NCBI RefSeq assembly: GCF_003058055.1 | Contig: NZ_QBTZ01000001.1 | Span: 1,304,501 to 1,368,500 of the forward strand | Direction of reading: 5' to 3' | Length of the DNA stretch: 64,000 nucleotides | From: Acidovorax sp. 107 | GTDB lineage: Bacteria; Pseudomonadota; Gammaproteobacteria; Burkholderiales; Burkholderiaceae_C | Part shown: piece after piece, positions 33,738-41,552 of the stretch | Position numbering within the stretch: position 1 is the first letter of the stretch | How the letters are laid out: every line of letters starts with the position of its first letter | Notes under the pieces: model-generated | Databases searched by the model: none | Told to the model about the DNA's origin: nothing | Seen by the model: the letters and a program-made list of their open reading frames with translations, nothing else | Made by a program: the position numbers and the translations under genes

Positions 33738-34454
33738 TTAGCTGCCTTTCTTCATGGGTAGTACCTTGCCCGGCTCGCCAGCGTTCACGCGGGCGCCGGT
33801 CACAAAGTAGGCGTGCAGGTCATGGGCAAAGCTGTTCAGGCCGTTCAGGATGGACTTGTTGCCGCGCACCAGCGCGTTGTAGCCCAGCACCGCCGGGATG
33901 GCCACGGCCAGGCCCAGGGCGGTCATGATCAGCGCCTCGCCGATGGGGCCGGCCACCTTGTCGATGGTGGATTGGCCCGATGTGCCGATGGCCAGCAGCG
34001 CATGGTAGATGCCCCACACGGTGCCAAACAGGCCGATGAACGGGGCGGTGGAGCCCACCGACGCCAGGATGGCCAGTCCCGAGGACAGGCGGGCGGTGAA
34101 CTCGTCGATGCAGTTGCGCAGGCAGCGGGTCACCCAGTCGCTCACGTCCAGGCTGTCGTGCAGATGGGCCTTGGTATTGCGGTGGTGGGCGGTGGCTTCG
34201 CGGCCCTCCAGCGCCAGGTGGCGGAAGGGGTTGGTCGGGTCGGCGCCCAGCTTGGTCAGGCCAGCGGCAAAGTCTTCGCTGTGCCAGAAGTCCTGGGCGG
34301 CGCGGGCGTGTTTCTTGAACTTGATGATGTCCAGCGCCTTGATGAGGATGACGATCCACGAGGCCAGCGACATGGCCAGCAGCAGGATGGCGACGGCGCG
34401 GGTGACAAAGTCACCCTGGATCCAGACGTTGGCGATGCCGAATTGCGATTCCAT
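33738..34454 (-). CDS. exbB: ExbB/TolQ-type proton channel protein
   Basis: The 238-residue protein has three membrane segments (about 14-37, 115-140 and 160-185) and the MotA/TolQ/ExbB core (LASVGSTAPFIGLFGTVWGI and GEALIMTALGLAVAIPAVLG). The start MESQFGIANVWIQGDFVTRA at 34454 was chosen; the open frame continues further upstream into the tonB gene but without conservation. With ExbD it uses the proton gradient to energise TonB. Confidence 0.93.
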   Translation of the reverse strand: MESQFGIANVWIQGDFVTRAVAILLLAMSLASWIVILIKALDIIKFKKHARAAQDFWHSEDFAAGLTKLGADPTNPFRHLALEGREATAHHRNTKAHLHDSLDVSDWVTRCLRNCIDEFTARLSSGLAILASVGSTAPFIGLFGTVWGIYHALLAIGTSGQSTIDKVAGPIGEALIMTALGLAVAIPAVLGYNALVRGNKSILNGLNSFAHDLHAYFVTGARVNAGEPGKVLPMKKGS

Positions 34455-34479
34455 GAAAACTCCCTGAGCGGTGATTGGT

Positions 34480-35169
34480 TTATTCGAGAACAAAGTTGAC
34501 GGGGACGAGGTTCCACATGGCCTCGGGCACGCCGTTGCGTTTGCCGGGCACAAAGCGCCAGCGCATCACGGCGTCCTGGGCCTGGCGGTCCAGCCGGTCA
34601 AAGCCGCTGGACTTGTTGACCTCGACCTTCTGCGGCACGCCGTCGGTGCCGATGAGCACCCGCAGCACCACCTTGCCTTGCTCGCCCATGCGTTTGCTGA
34701 TGGCGGGGTAGCTGGGCTTGGGGTTGTTGAGATAGGCCGCGTCGCTGGACGGCAGCTCGATCTTGGGCGGTGCAGGGGGTGCCGGTGGCGCAGGCGCGGG
34801 GGCCGGGGGCGCCACGGGCGCCTCAATGGGCGGCGCGGGCGGCTGGGGCGTGGTGATGCCCGTGGGGGCATTGGGCGCCGGCGTGGGGTCGGCAATGGCC
34901 ACCGGCATCGGGGCCGGGCGGGGCGCGGCCTTGGGGGCGGGCTTGGGCGGTGGAGGAGGGGCCGGTGGCGGTGGGGTGACCTTGGGCGGGGCGGGTGGTG
35001 CGATGAATTCGCTGAGCAGCTCGGCCGGCACGATCACCTCTGCCGCCTTGCGCACCAGGCCGGATTGCAGGGCCCAGATGCCCGCCACATGCAGCGCCAC
35101 CACGGAGCCGACGATCACGGCATTGCGGCTCACACCGCCTGGGGGGGCGAAACGATCAGGGTGAGACAT
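34480..35169 (-). CDS. tonB: TonB energy transducer
   Basis: The 229-residue protein has an N-terminal membrane anchor (about 15-35, AVIVGSVVALHVAGIWAL), a long Pro/Ala-rich spacer (about 58-140) and the C-terminal TonB domain with YLNNPKPSYPAISKRMGEQG, KVVLRVLIGTDG and GFDRLDRQAQDAVMRWRFVP. It spans the periplasm and opens the siderophore receptors. The start MSHPDRF at 35169 was taken. It is first in the operon tonB-exbB-exbD, with bfd upstream. Confidence 0.93.
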   Translation of the reverse strand: MSHPDRFAPPGGVSRNAVIVGSVVALHVAGIWALQSGLVRKAAEVIVPAELLSEFIAPPAPPKVTPPPPAPPPPPKPAPKAAPRPAPMPVAIADPTPAPNAPTGITTPQPPAPPIEAPVAPPAPAPAPPAPPAPPKIELPSSDAAYLNNPKPSYPAISKRMGEQGKVVLRVLIGTDGVPQKVEVNKSSGFDRLDRQAQDAVMRWRFVPGKRNGVPEAMWNLVPVNFVLE

Positions 35170-35232
35170 AAAAAGAAAGGAAGGGCAACGCCGACCCAAA
35201 GCATAGGGCCGACGTTGCCGGGTAAACCCGGA

Positions 35233-35307
35233 TTATTTGCGAAAGATCCACCAAGCCGATCCTGCGACCAGGATCAGGCTGCCTGCGAGGGTTGAGAGGA
35301 GTTCCAT
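35233..35307 (-). CDS. Possible 24-residue membrane peptide
   Basis: The reading frame MELLSTLAGSLILVAGSAWW, then IFRK, ends at 35233. The product would be a single membrane helix with a basic C-terminal end. It overlaps the 3' end of bfd by 34 nt in another frame and lies before tonB. It has ATG, the hydrophobic core and a stop just after a basic tail, but no strong Shine-Dalgarno. It could be a real small protein or chance. Confidence 0.35.
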   Translation of the reverse strand: MELLSTLAGSLILVAGSAWWIFRK

Positions 35308-35546
35308 GACTTGCTTTCCAGGATGGAGCTGGCAAGCTGGATCGCCTGTGGCGCCGCGTCGTTGCGCAAGGCGGCTACCGGTTGCGAAGCACTGCACTGC
35401 GCCACCACGTCGCGGGCGCAGCTTTCGCAGCATCCGCATTGGGTGGCCACGCCCAGCTCGAACTGGATCTCATCGAAGCTCATGCCGGCACGGGCATGGC
35501 GGGCAATCTCACGGTCCGAAACCCGGCGGCAAACACAGACGATCAT
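35274..35546 (-). CDS. bfd: Bacterioferritin-associated ferredoxin, (2Fe-2S) protein
   Basis: The 90-residue protein has the BFD motif MIVCVCRRVSDREI with Cys4 and Cys6, then CGCCESC with Cys37-43, which bind the [2Fe-2S] cluster. Bfd helps release iron from bacterioferritin. The C-terminal 35 residues extend beyond the core domain. It is transcribed leftward towards tonB, and a Fur-box-like palindrome precedes it. Confidence 0.9.
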   Translation of the reverse strand: MIVCVCRRVSDREIARHARAGMSFDEIQFELGVATQCGCCESCARDVVAQCSASQPVAALRNDAAPQAIQLASSILESKSWNSSQPSQAA

Positions 35547-35592
35547 GGCGGCAGGCAGTGTGGCTGGCTGTTGAAAGGATGATTGAGATTAT

Positions 35593-35613
35593 AAATACGA
35601 ATCTATCGCATTT
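35593..35613 (-). promoter_or_regulatory. Fur-box-like palindrome before bfd
   Basis: AAATACGA (35593-35600), ATCTA and TCGCATTT (35606-35613) form an imperfect palindrome with one mismatch per arm, A/T-rich and 46 nt upstream of the bfd start. It is a weaker match to the Fur consensus than the hemP site. Confidence 0.45.
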
Positions 35614-35682
35614 GCAATAAATCATTCCTGCCGACAGGGGGAAGGTGACACCTGCCTCTGGCGGGTTGCCGATACCCCGGGC

Positions 35683-36825
35683 TCACCCTCTGCCCGATGG
35701 GGCCCCGTCCTGCCCCTCCAGCAGCGCAGGTGCGGCCTCTGCCAGCGTGGCGCAGCCGGTCAGCGCCATGGCGACTTCCAGCTCGTCGCGCAGCAGGCGC
35801 AGCACGTGGGCCACGCCCGCCGCCCCTGCATTGGCCAGGCCCCACACGGCAGGGCGACCCACCAGCACGGCCGATGCGCCCAGCGCCATGGCCTTGAGCA
35901 CGTCGGTGCCGCGCCGGATGCCGCCGTCCACCAGCACCGGTACCGCGCCGCCCACGGCCTGCACCACGCGAGGCAGGGCGGTGGCGGTGGCGGGGGCCGA
36001 GTCGAGCGTGCGCCCGCCGTGGTTGGACACGATGAGGCCCGCCGCGCCCACCGACACGGCCTGGCGCGCGTCGGCGGGGTGCAGCACGCCCTTGAGCAGC
36101 ACTGGCAGCCGGGTGATGGACTGCAGCCACGCTATGTCGTCCCACGTGGGCGCATGGTGGAGCAGGCCGTCGAACAATGCGCTCTGGCCGGGGCTCAAGG
36201 GGGAAGAGACGGGTGCCTGCAGGCCCGCCAGGTTGACCGGGCCCACGCCGGGCGGCAGCCGAAAGCCCGCGCGCCGTTCGCGGTCGCGCACGCCGCTGGC
36301 GGGTGCATCCACCGTCAGCACGAGGGCCTCGTAGCCCGCTGCCTCGGCCCGCTGTACCAGCGCCTGGGTAAAGCCCCGGTCGTGCTGCAGATAGAGCTGG
36401 AACCACAGCGGGCCGCGCCCCGTGTCGGGCTGCACGGCCTCGGCAACGGCTTCGAGCACCACGCTGGCCTGGGTGCTGAGCACCACGCCCGCACCCAGCG
36501 CCGCCGCCGCGTAGGCCATGGCCAGTTCGCCATCGGGGTGCGCCAGGCGCTGGAAGGCCACGGGGGCGAGCAGGATGGGGTGCGCCAGCGTGCGGCCCAG
36601 CAGCGGCACGCGGGTGTGCCCACCCGCCAGCGACCGCAGCACGCGGGGCCACAGGGGCAGGGCGTCCCAGGCGCTGCGGTTGGCGCGCAGGCTGATCTCG
36701 TCGGCTGCGCCGCCGCTGAAGTAGGCCCAGGCGTTGTCGTCCAGCTGCGTGCGCGCGTGCTGCTCGTGGTCGGCCAGGGTGACCAGGCCCGGGGGGATGG
36801 TGTGGCGTGCAGGAAGTTGGGGCAT
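35683..36825 (-). CDS. FMN-dependent alpha-hydroxy-acid oxidizing protein
   Basis: The 380-residue protein is a (beta/alpha)8 flavoprotein of the LldD/glycolate oxidase family. It has the FMN-binding ILLAPVAFQRLAHPDGE, LVLTVDAPASGVRDRERR and LKGV motifs. The catalytic His269 is in GLIVSNHGGRTLD, and the phosphate-binding GGIRRGTDVLKAMALGASAV follows. Substrates of the family include L-lactate, glycolate and mandelate; which one is used here cannot be read. The start overlaps nothing. It lies between two iron-uptake gene groups, and its role there is unclear. Confidence 0.9.
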   Translation of the reverse strand: MPQLPARHTIPPGLVTLADHEQHARTQLDDNAWAYFSGGAADEISLRANRSAWDALPLWPRVLRSLAGGHTRVPLLGRTLAHPILLAPVAFQRLAHPDGELAMAYAAAALGAGVVLSTQASVVLEAVAEAVQPDTGRGPLWFQLYLQHDRGFTQALVQRAEAAGYEALVLTVDAPASGVRDRERRAGFRLPPGVGPVNLAGLQAPVSSPLSPGQSALFDGLLHHAPTWDDIAWLQSITRLPVLLKGVLHPADARQAVSVGAAGLIVSNHGGRTLDSAPATATALPRVVQAVGGAVPVLVDGGIRRGTDVLKAMALGASAVLVGRPAVWGLANAGAAGVAHVLRLLRDELEVAMALTGCATLAEAAPALLEGQDGAPSGRG

Positions 36826-36834
36826 ACAAACAAA

Positions 36835-36893
36835 AATAGCACCTAGCGCTAGTGGATCATGCGCTGGATGCTATAAAAATAATAGTATTGTGC
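36835..36893. repeat. Dispersed intergenic repeat copy
   Basis: On the minus strand it reads TTTTATAGCATCCAGCGCAT, then CCACTAGCGCTAGGTGCTAT. It fits the repeat family and lies directly upstream of the alpha-hydroxy-acid oxidase gene. Confidence 0.55.
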
Positions 36894-36945
36894 CGGTCAT
36901 CTCATACCCAAGGTCGCTGCCGTGGGAGAGGGGGCCTGCGGTGCC

Positions 36946-37638
36946 TCACACATCGGCCCACATGCGCAGCAGGTTGTGGTACGTGCCCGACAGCGCGATG
37001 GCCGACGGGTCGGTGTCGCCGTGCGTCTGGCGCAGCTTGAGCAGGGCCATGTCCATGTCGAACAGCAACTGCCGCTGCTCCAGTCCGCGCACCATGCTTT
37101 CCACCCAGAAGAAGCTGCTCACGCGGTGGCCGCGTGTGACCGGCGCGACTTGGTGCACGGTGCTGCTGGGGTACAGGATCATGTCGCCCGCTGGCAGCTT
37201 GATGCGCTTCTCGCCCAGGGCTTCCGCAATCACCAGTTCGCCGCCGTCGTAGTCGCCGGGTGGCGTGAGGAACAGCGTGCACGACAGGTCGCTGCGTACC
37301 CAGCAGTTGTCGGCGCGCGAGTGCATGACGGCGCTGTCCACATGGTTGCCATAGTAGTTGGCGCCATCACCGTACTTGTTGAACAGCGGGTTGTAGATGC
37401 GGCGCGGCAGCGCGGCCGAAAAGAAGAGGGCGTTGCGATTCAACGCGGCCTTGACCAAACCCTGGAGCTGCGCGGACAGCTCGCTGGCCTGTGCCAGTTG
37501 CAGGTTGTTTTTCTGGTGCACCGCCTGGCCGCCCGCGCTGCGGGCGCCGTCCACCCAGGGTGCGTCGGCCGCCCAGAGCTTTTGCCGGAAGAACGCGACC
37601 TCGTCGGCGGTGAGAACGTCTTGGATGTGCAGGAACAT
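36946..37638 (-). CDS. Fe(II)/2-oxoglutarate-dependent PKHD-type hydroxylase (PiuC/YbiX-like)
   Basis: The 230-residue protein has the prolyl-4-hydroxylase fold with the metal triad His99-x-Asp101 (YGNHVDSAVM) and His162 (SSTVHQVAPV), followed by a basic residue for 2-oxoglutarate. PiuC/YbiX proteins are encoded beside TonB-dependent siderophore receptors (Fiu, PiuA) and are iron-regulated; their substrate is not known. The start MFLHIQDVLTADEVAF at 37638 is typical. It lies 66 nt after the receptor gene on the same strand. Confidence 0.93.
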   Translation of the reverse strand: MFLHIQDVLTADEVAFFRQKLWAADAPWVDGARSAGGQAVHQKNNLQLAQASELSAQLQGLVKAALNRNALFFSAALPRRIYNPLFNKYGDGANYYGNHVDSAVMHSRADNCWVRSDLSCTLFLTPPGDYDGGELVIAEALGEKRIKLPAGDMILYPSSTVHQVAPVTRGHRVSSFFWVESMVRGLEQRQLLFDMDMALLKLRQTHGDTDPSAIALSGTYHNLLRMWADV

Positions 37639-37704
37639 GGAGCCATTGTGAACCGGCCCCGGGCGGTGCCGGGGCCGGTTCATTCGAGGGACTTCAGAGG
37701 TGCG

Positions 37705-39960
37705 TCAGAAGCGTGTCTTCAGCGTCAGCTGCACAGCGCGGGGAGCGCCGGGCGTGTAGAAGCCGCGGTACAGGCCTTCGGCGTACGTGCGGTCGAACAG
37801 GTTGCTCACGTTCAGCTTCAGCGAGGTCTTGTCGTCAAACGAGTACTCGGCCATGGCGTCTACCACCGCAAAGCCGCTGGCGTACACGGCACGCGAGCCT
37901 TCGGGGTTCTGCTTGGCGCGGTACGTCAGGCCGGCGCCCACACGCAGCTTGGATGTGACGGCGTAGGTGCTCCACACGCTGCCGCTGTGCTTGGGCGTGA
38001 GGCCGGGACGGTCACCCTGCACCTGTGCGCCGCCGCCGTTGGAGGCCAGCACCACGTTGCTCTTGTCGATCTTGGCCGACGGGATCCAGGTGTGGTTGAA
38101 GAACAGTTCCCACTTCGGCGTCAGGCGGCCCGCCAGGTTGAACTCCATGCCGGTGGCGTGGCGCTTGCCCGAGAGCAGTTCCTGCGCAGCAGCGGTGTCG
38201 GGGTCGGTGTTGCGCTCGTTGTATTTCTGGCTGTAGAAGGCGGCCACACCCAGCAGGGCGCGGCGCTCGAACAGCTCAAACTTGCCACCGACTTCGATGT
38301 TGCGGCTCTTTTCTGGGTCGGTGTTGGCGGCGCGCGCCGTGGTGGTGCCAGGGTTGCCAAACTGGTAGGTGTCGCCCGAGGTGTTGTACGAAGTGCCGTA
38401 CGACACGTAGTACGAGGTCAGCTCGTCAGGCTGGAAGATCATGCCCAGGCGGGGGCTGAACAGGCTGTCGGAGCGCGAGTTGCTCAGGCTGCCTGCGGCG
38501 TTGTGGTACGCGGCGCGGAAGTTGTCGTAGCGCAGGCCTCCGACGAGCTTGAGCGTCTCGGTCAGCGACACGGTGTCCTGGAAGTACAGGCCCAGGTTGC
38601 GCGACGTGAACGTGTTCCACTGCACCGGCGCACGGCCGTCGGCCACCCAGGCGCCATCGTTGGGCGTGCCCACGGTGGTGGTGGGGCGTGTGGTGGTGTT
38701 GGCGTAGTTCTGGTTGCGCTTGGCGTCGTCGTCGTAATAGTCCACGCCAGTCAGCACGGCGTGCTTGCGGCCACCCCAGGTGTAGGTGTTGTTGTAATCG
38801 CTTTGCACCTGCAGCACATTGCTCTCGCCCACACGGCCCTTGGAGCCACGGGTCAGCACGGTGTTGCTGTTGATCTGGTCGAGCGTGATGGCGCTGTTCT
38901 GGAAGCCAATGGTGCTGGCCAGCAGGTCGCGCTCGTACTTGCCGTAGCGCAGGCGCGTGGTCAGCTCGCCGTTGTCGTCAAAGCGGTGGATGTGGCCCAG
39001 CGTGACGTATTGCGACGTGGTGTCGTTGTGGTCGCTGGCCAGGCCGTAGTACTTGCCGGCTTCCAGTGGCATGTTGATCTTGCCGTCGGCCAAGAGGCGC
39101 CAGGGGTGGTTGTAGAGCGGGCGGCCCTTGGATTCGAGGTAGTACAGGCCGATGGAGAACTCATCGCGCGTGCCGATGCCCCAGGCAAACGTGGGCGCAA
39201 TGCCGCGCTTGTCCTGCTTGGCGCCGTAGTTGTCGTACTCCTGCACCATCGCGTTCAGGCGGAAGGCGGCGTTTTCGCCCGTCACCCAGTTGAAGTCGCC
39301 GGTGGCGCGGTGGTACTTGCCGGTGCCCAGCGTGTAGGCTGCTTCGTGCTGGTCGATCAGCAGCGGGTACTTGTTGACCTGGTTGACCACGCCGCCGGTC
39401 GAGCCCTTGCCGAACAGCATGGAGGCCGAGCCCTTGAGCACTTCGATACGGTCGTTGTTGAAGGTGTCGCGCTCGATCAGCGGGGCGTCCTTCATGCCGT
39501 CCACATAGATGTCGCCCGCCAGGCCCAGTGAGAAGCCGCGCAGGCGCACATCTTCTTCACCGGTCTCGCCGGACTGGAAGGTCACGCCCGCCGTGGTGCG
39601 CAGCACTTCGCGGAAGTCGTCCTGGTTGCGGTCGTTCATCAGCTTTTCGGTGAACACCGTCACGGACTGGGGGATGTCCTTGATGTCCTGCTTGCCCTTG
39701 CCCACGGTGGTCTTCTTGATGAGCAGGGTGTCCTTGCCCTGGACTTCGGCGGTTTCCTTCACCGTCACGGTAGACAAGGTGGTTTCTGGCGTGCTGGTCT
39801 GTGCCATGGCGCCCATCGAGGCAGCCAGCATCAGCGCGCCCAGCGGCAGCAGGGCCCTGTCGGACTGTGCGGCTTGCGAGGGCACAGCAGTGGGAGAAAC
39901 AACAAATGCGGGAGAAGAACGCAGCATGCCGCTGCGGCGCTGGGCGCGAGATTTAGCCAA
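37705..39960 (-). CDS. TonB-dependent catecholate siderophore receptor (Fiu/PiuA-like)
   Basis: The 751-residue protein has a signal region ending AASMGAMAQ, a plug domain (about 60-200: TVGKGKQDIKDIPQSVTVFT, then LRGFSLGLAGDIYVDGMKD and VLKGSASMLFGKGSTGGVVN) and the 22-stranded barrel. It ends APRAVQLTLKTRF with the terminal Phe of outer-membrane proteins. The best start is TTG 39960, because GGAGG (39966-39970) stands five bases before it; other in-frame starts further upstream have none. The pairing with a PiuC-like gene points to catecholate siderophore uptake (Fiu/PiuA group). A Fur-like site lies at 40074. Confidence 0.93.
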   Translation of the reverse strand: MAKSRAQRRSGMLRSSPAFVVSPTAVPSQAAQSDRALLPLGALMLAASMGAMAQTSTPETTLSTVTVKETAEVQGKDTLLIKKTTVGKGKQDIKDIPQSVTVFTEKLMNDRNQDDFREVLRTTAGVTFQSGETGEEDVRLRGFSLGLAGDIYVDGMKDAPLIERDTFNNDRIEVLKGSASMLFGKGSTGGVVNQVNKYPLLIDQHEAAYTLGTGKYHRATGDFNWVTGENAAFRLNAMVQEYDNYGAKQDKRGIAPTFAWGIGTRDEFSIGLYYLESKGRPLYNHPWRLLADGKINMPLEAGKYYGLASDHNDTTSQYVTLGHIHRFDDNGELTTRLRYGKYERDLLASTIGFQNSAITLDQINSNTVLTRGSKGRVGESNVLQVQSDYNNTYTWGGRKHAVLTGVDYYDDDAKRNQNYANTTTRPTTTVGTPNDGAWVADGRAPVQWNTFTSRNLGLYFQDTVSLTETLKLVGGLRYDNFRAAYHNAAGSLSNSRSDSLFSPRLGMIFQPDELTSYYVSYGTSYNTSGDTYQFGNPGTTTARAANTDPEKSRNIEVGGKFELFERRALLGVAAFYSQKYNERNTDPDTAAAQELLSGKRHATGMEFNLAGRLTPKWELFFNHTWIPSAKIDKSNVVLASNGGGAQVQGDRPGLTPKHSGSVWSTYAVTSKLRVGAGLTYRAKQNPEGSRAVYASGFAVVDAMAEYSFDDKTSLKLNVSNLFDRTYAEGLYRGFYTPGAPRAVQLTLKTRF

Positions 39961-40073
39961 GAGGGCCTCCGTCAATAGGGGTGTGCAGGTGGCGCGCAGG
40001 GGCACCAAGAGCAGGCGAGAGGCAGTGGCTAGATCAACATGGCTGTGCGTCGTCGTGCAGCTTTATGTTACAT

Positions 40074-40096
40074 CAAATGCGGGTCATTCTCATTTG
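40074..40096 (-). promoter_or_regulatory. Fur-box-like site before the siderophore receptor
   Basis: On the minus strand the site reads CAAATGAGAATGACCCGCAT, ending TTG. The inverted arms CAAATG/CATTTG and the AATGAGAATGA core resemble Fur boxes. It is 114 nt upstream of the chosen start, and a TAACAT -10-like hexamer follows. Confidence 0.55.
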
Positions 40097-40137
40097 CATT
40101 GATGCGAGCGCGCCACACTTCGGCAGGGTAGGGGCGT

Positions 40138-40159
40138 AAAAAAACCGGCAGAGCCGGTT
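40138..40159 (-). terminator. Rho-independent terminator of the SWIB gene
   Basis: AACCGGC (40143-40149) and GCCGGTT (40153-40159) form the stem. On the minus strand it is followed by a T-run (A7 at 40138-40144). Confidence 0.75.
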
Positions 40160-40197
40160 CTTTTAGGGGTGCGACGCGGGTCGCAAAGCGCCAGGGC

Positions 40198-40518
40198 TTA
40201 CTTGACGTGCTTGCCGATCAGGCCAGCCAGTTCAAACATGGAGACCTGGGGCTTGCCGAACAGCTCCTTGAGCTTGGCATCGGCGTTGATGTTGCGCTTG
40301 TTGGTGGCGTCCTGCAGGTTGTTGGCCTTGATGTAGACCCACAGCTTGCTGATGATCTCCGTGCGCGGCAGAGGTGCCGAGCCCACCACAGCGGCCAGCG
40401 CGGGGCTGGGCGTGAGCGCCTTCATGAATGCGGCGTTGGGGGTCCGCTTCTTGGCGGGTGCAGCGGCCTTCTTGGCTGCTGGGGCTGTGGTTGCCGGAGC
40501 TTTTTTTGCAGTTGCCAT
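40198..40518 (-). CDS. SWIB/MDM2-domain protein
   Basis: The 106-residue protein has a Lys/Ala-rich N-terminal tail resembling histone H1 (KKAPATTAPAAKKAAAPAKK) and a SWIB/MDM2 domain (about 33-104) with LPRTEIISKLWVYIKANNLQ, then DATNKRNINADAKLKELFGK. Bacterial stand-alone SWIB proteins occur in chlamydiae and betaproteobacteria. Their role is unproven, but a nucleoid-binding function is plausible. It ends at a strong terminator. Confidence 0.92.
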   Translation of the reverse strand: MATAKKAPATTAPAAKKAAAPAKKRTPNAAFMKALTPSPALAAVVGSAPLPRTEIISKLWVYIKANNLQDATNKRNINADAKLKELFGKPQVSMFELAGLIGKHVK

Positions 40519-40961
40519 GTTGGGTTGTCCTTGTTGGGAATGAATTTTTACCAGCGAAAACGACGCTTTCCCACTGGCAGGCTGATGCTAATGGGAAAAA
40601 AACGCGTTTCCAAGGGAGAAACGGCTTTTTTTGCCTCGATTTGTAGCGGTGGCGCCGCGCAGCGTGCAGCAATGGGCCGCCAAGGCGCGCCAGGCTTGAC
40701 AAAGGCGCCGTCGATGGACGGGTTTCAGGTGCAATGCGTGGGAGAACGTTCGGGGGGCTGCGATAGCTTCGCGACGGGAGTGACCGTGGCTGCATGACAA
40801 TCCTTCAAAACCGATTTGCCGCAGAACGAACGCGATGCGCCTGCTGTTGGGTGCACCCATGGGCCGGTCGTTAGGTGTCTGGCGTGCTTGTATGTGCACC
40901 TGCCACTGTGGCAGGCTGGACTATGGACCTGTCTGGTTGACTGAAATGAAAGGATCTTGGA
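40519..40961. other. 443-nt intergenic region, no gene found
   Basis: It separates the divergent SWIB and rraA genes. A T-rich hairpin (CGTTTC 40605-40610 with GAAACG 40618-40623, then GGCTTTTTTT) and a short hairpin CCTGCCA/TGGCAGG at 40899-40915 are visible. No convincing coding frame is seen. The rraA Shine-Dalgarno (AAAGGA) precedes its ATG. Confidence 0.5.
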
Positions 40962-41483
40962 ATGGCTGCAGCTTCGCTTCCCTCCCTCTCGGCGTTTGCC
41001 ACCTGCGACTTTTGTGACGTCCACAAGGGCGACATCAGCGGCGCGTTCCGCGTGCTGCCCCCGGTGTTCCAGCACTTCGGTGGCGTTGCCTCGTTCGCTG
41101 GCCCCGTCGCCACCGTCAAATGCCACGAGGACAACACCCAGGTGAAGGCGGCCGTCGAGTCTCCCGGCGAGGGTCGGGTGCTGGTGGTGGATGGCGGCGG
41201 TTCGCTGCGCCGGGCCCTGGTGGGCGGCAACCTCGCGGCGGCAGCGGCCCGCAATGGTTGGGCCGGTATTGTGGTGGACGGCTGCGTGCGCGACGTGGCC
41301 GAGCTGAACGCAGAAGCCGTGGGCATCCGCGCCCTGGCGCTGATGCCCTTGCCCACCGAGCGCCGTGGCGAGGGGCAGCGCGACGTGACTGTGTTGATTC
41401 AGGGCGTGCCTGTGCGCCCTGGCGACTGGCTGTATGCCGATGCCGATGGCATCGTGGTCAGTGCGCAGCCCCTGCACGGCTGA
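40962..41483 (+). CDS. rraA: RraA-family protein (regulator of ribonuclease E activity / aldolase-like)
   Basis: The 173-residue protein has the RraA/DlpA fold: SAFATCDFCDVHKGDISGAF, GRVLVVDGGGSLRRALVGGN and GWAGIVVDGCVRDVAELNAE. In E. coli RraA inhibits RNase E; related proteins act as 4-hydroxy-4-methyl-2-oxoglutarate aldolases. Residues known from both functions are shared, so sequence alone does not decide between them. The name follows the usual annotation. Confidence 0.88.
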   Translation: MAAASLPSLSAFATCDFCDVHKGDISGAFRVLPPVFQHFGGVASFAGPVATVKCHEDNTQVKAAVESPGEGRVLVVDGGGSLRRALVGGNLAAAAARNGWAGIVVDGCVRDVAELNAEAVGIRALALMPLPTERRGEGQRDVTVLIQGVPVRPGDWLYADADGIVVSAQPLHG

Positions 41484-41552
41484 ACCCGGCCTTCTCTCGC
41501 CCCATCGAGTCTCCATGGCGAGCCGCTGAGAGGTGGTTGGCGGGGCGGCAGG

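Noticed and set aside
36922..39531. An 869-codon plus-strand frame opposite the siderophore receptor and piuC-like genes
   Set aside because: It mirrors two clear genes and its product is Val/Ala/Gly/Arg-rich without motifs.
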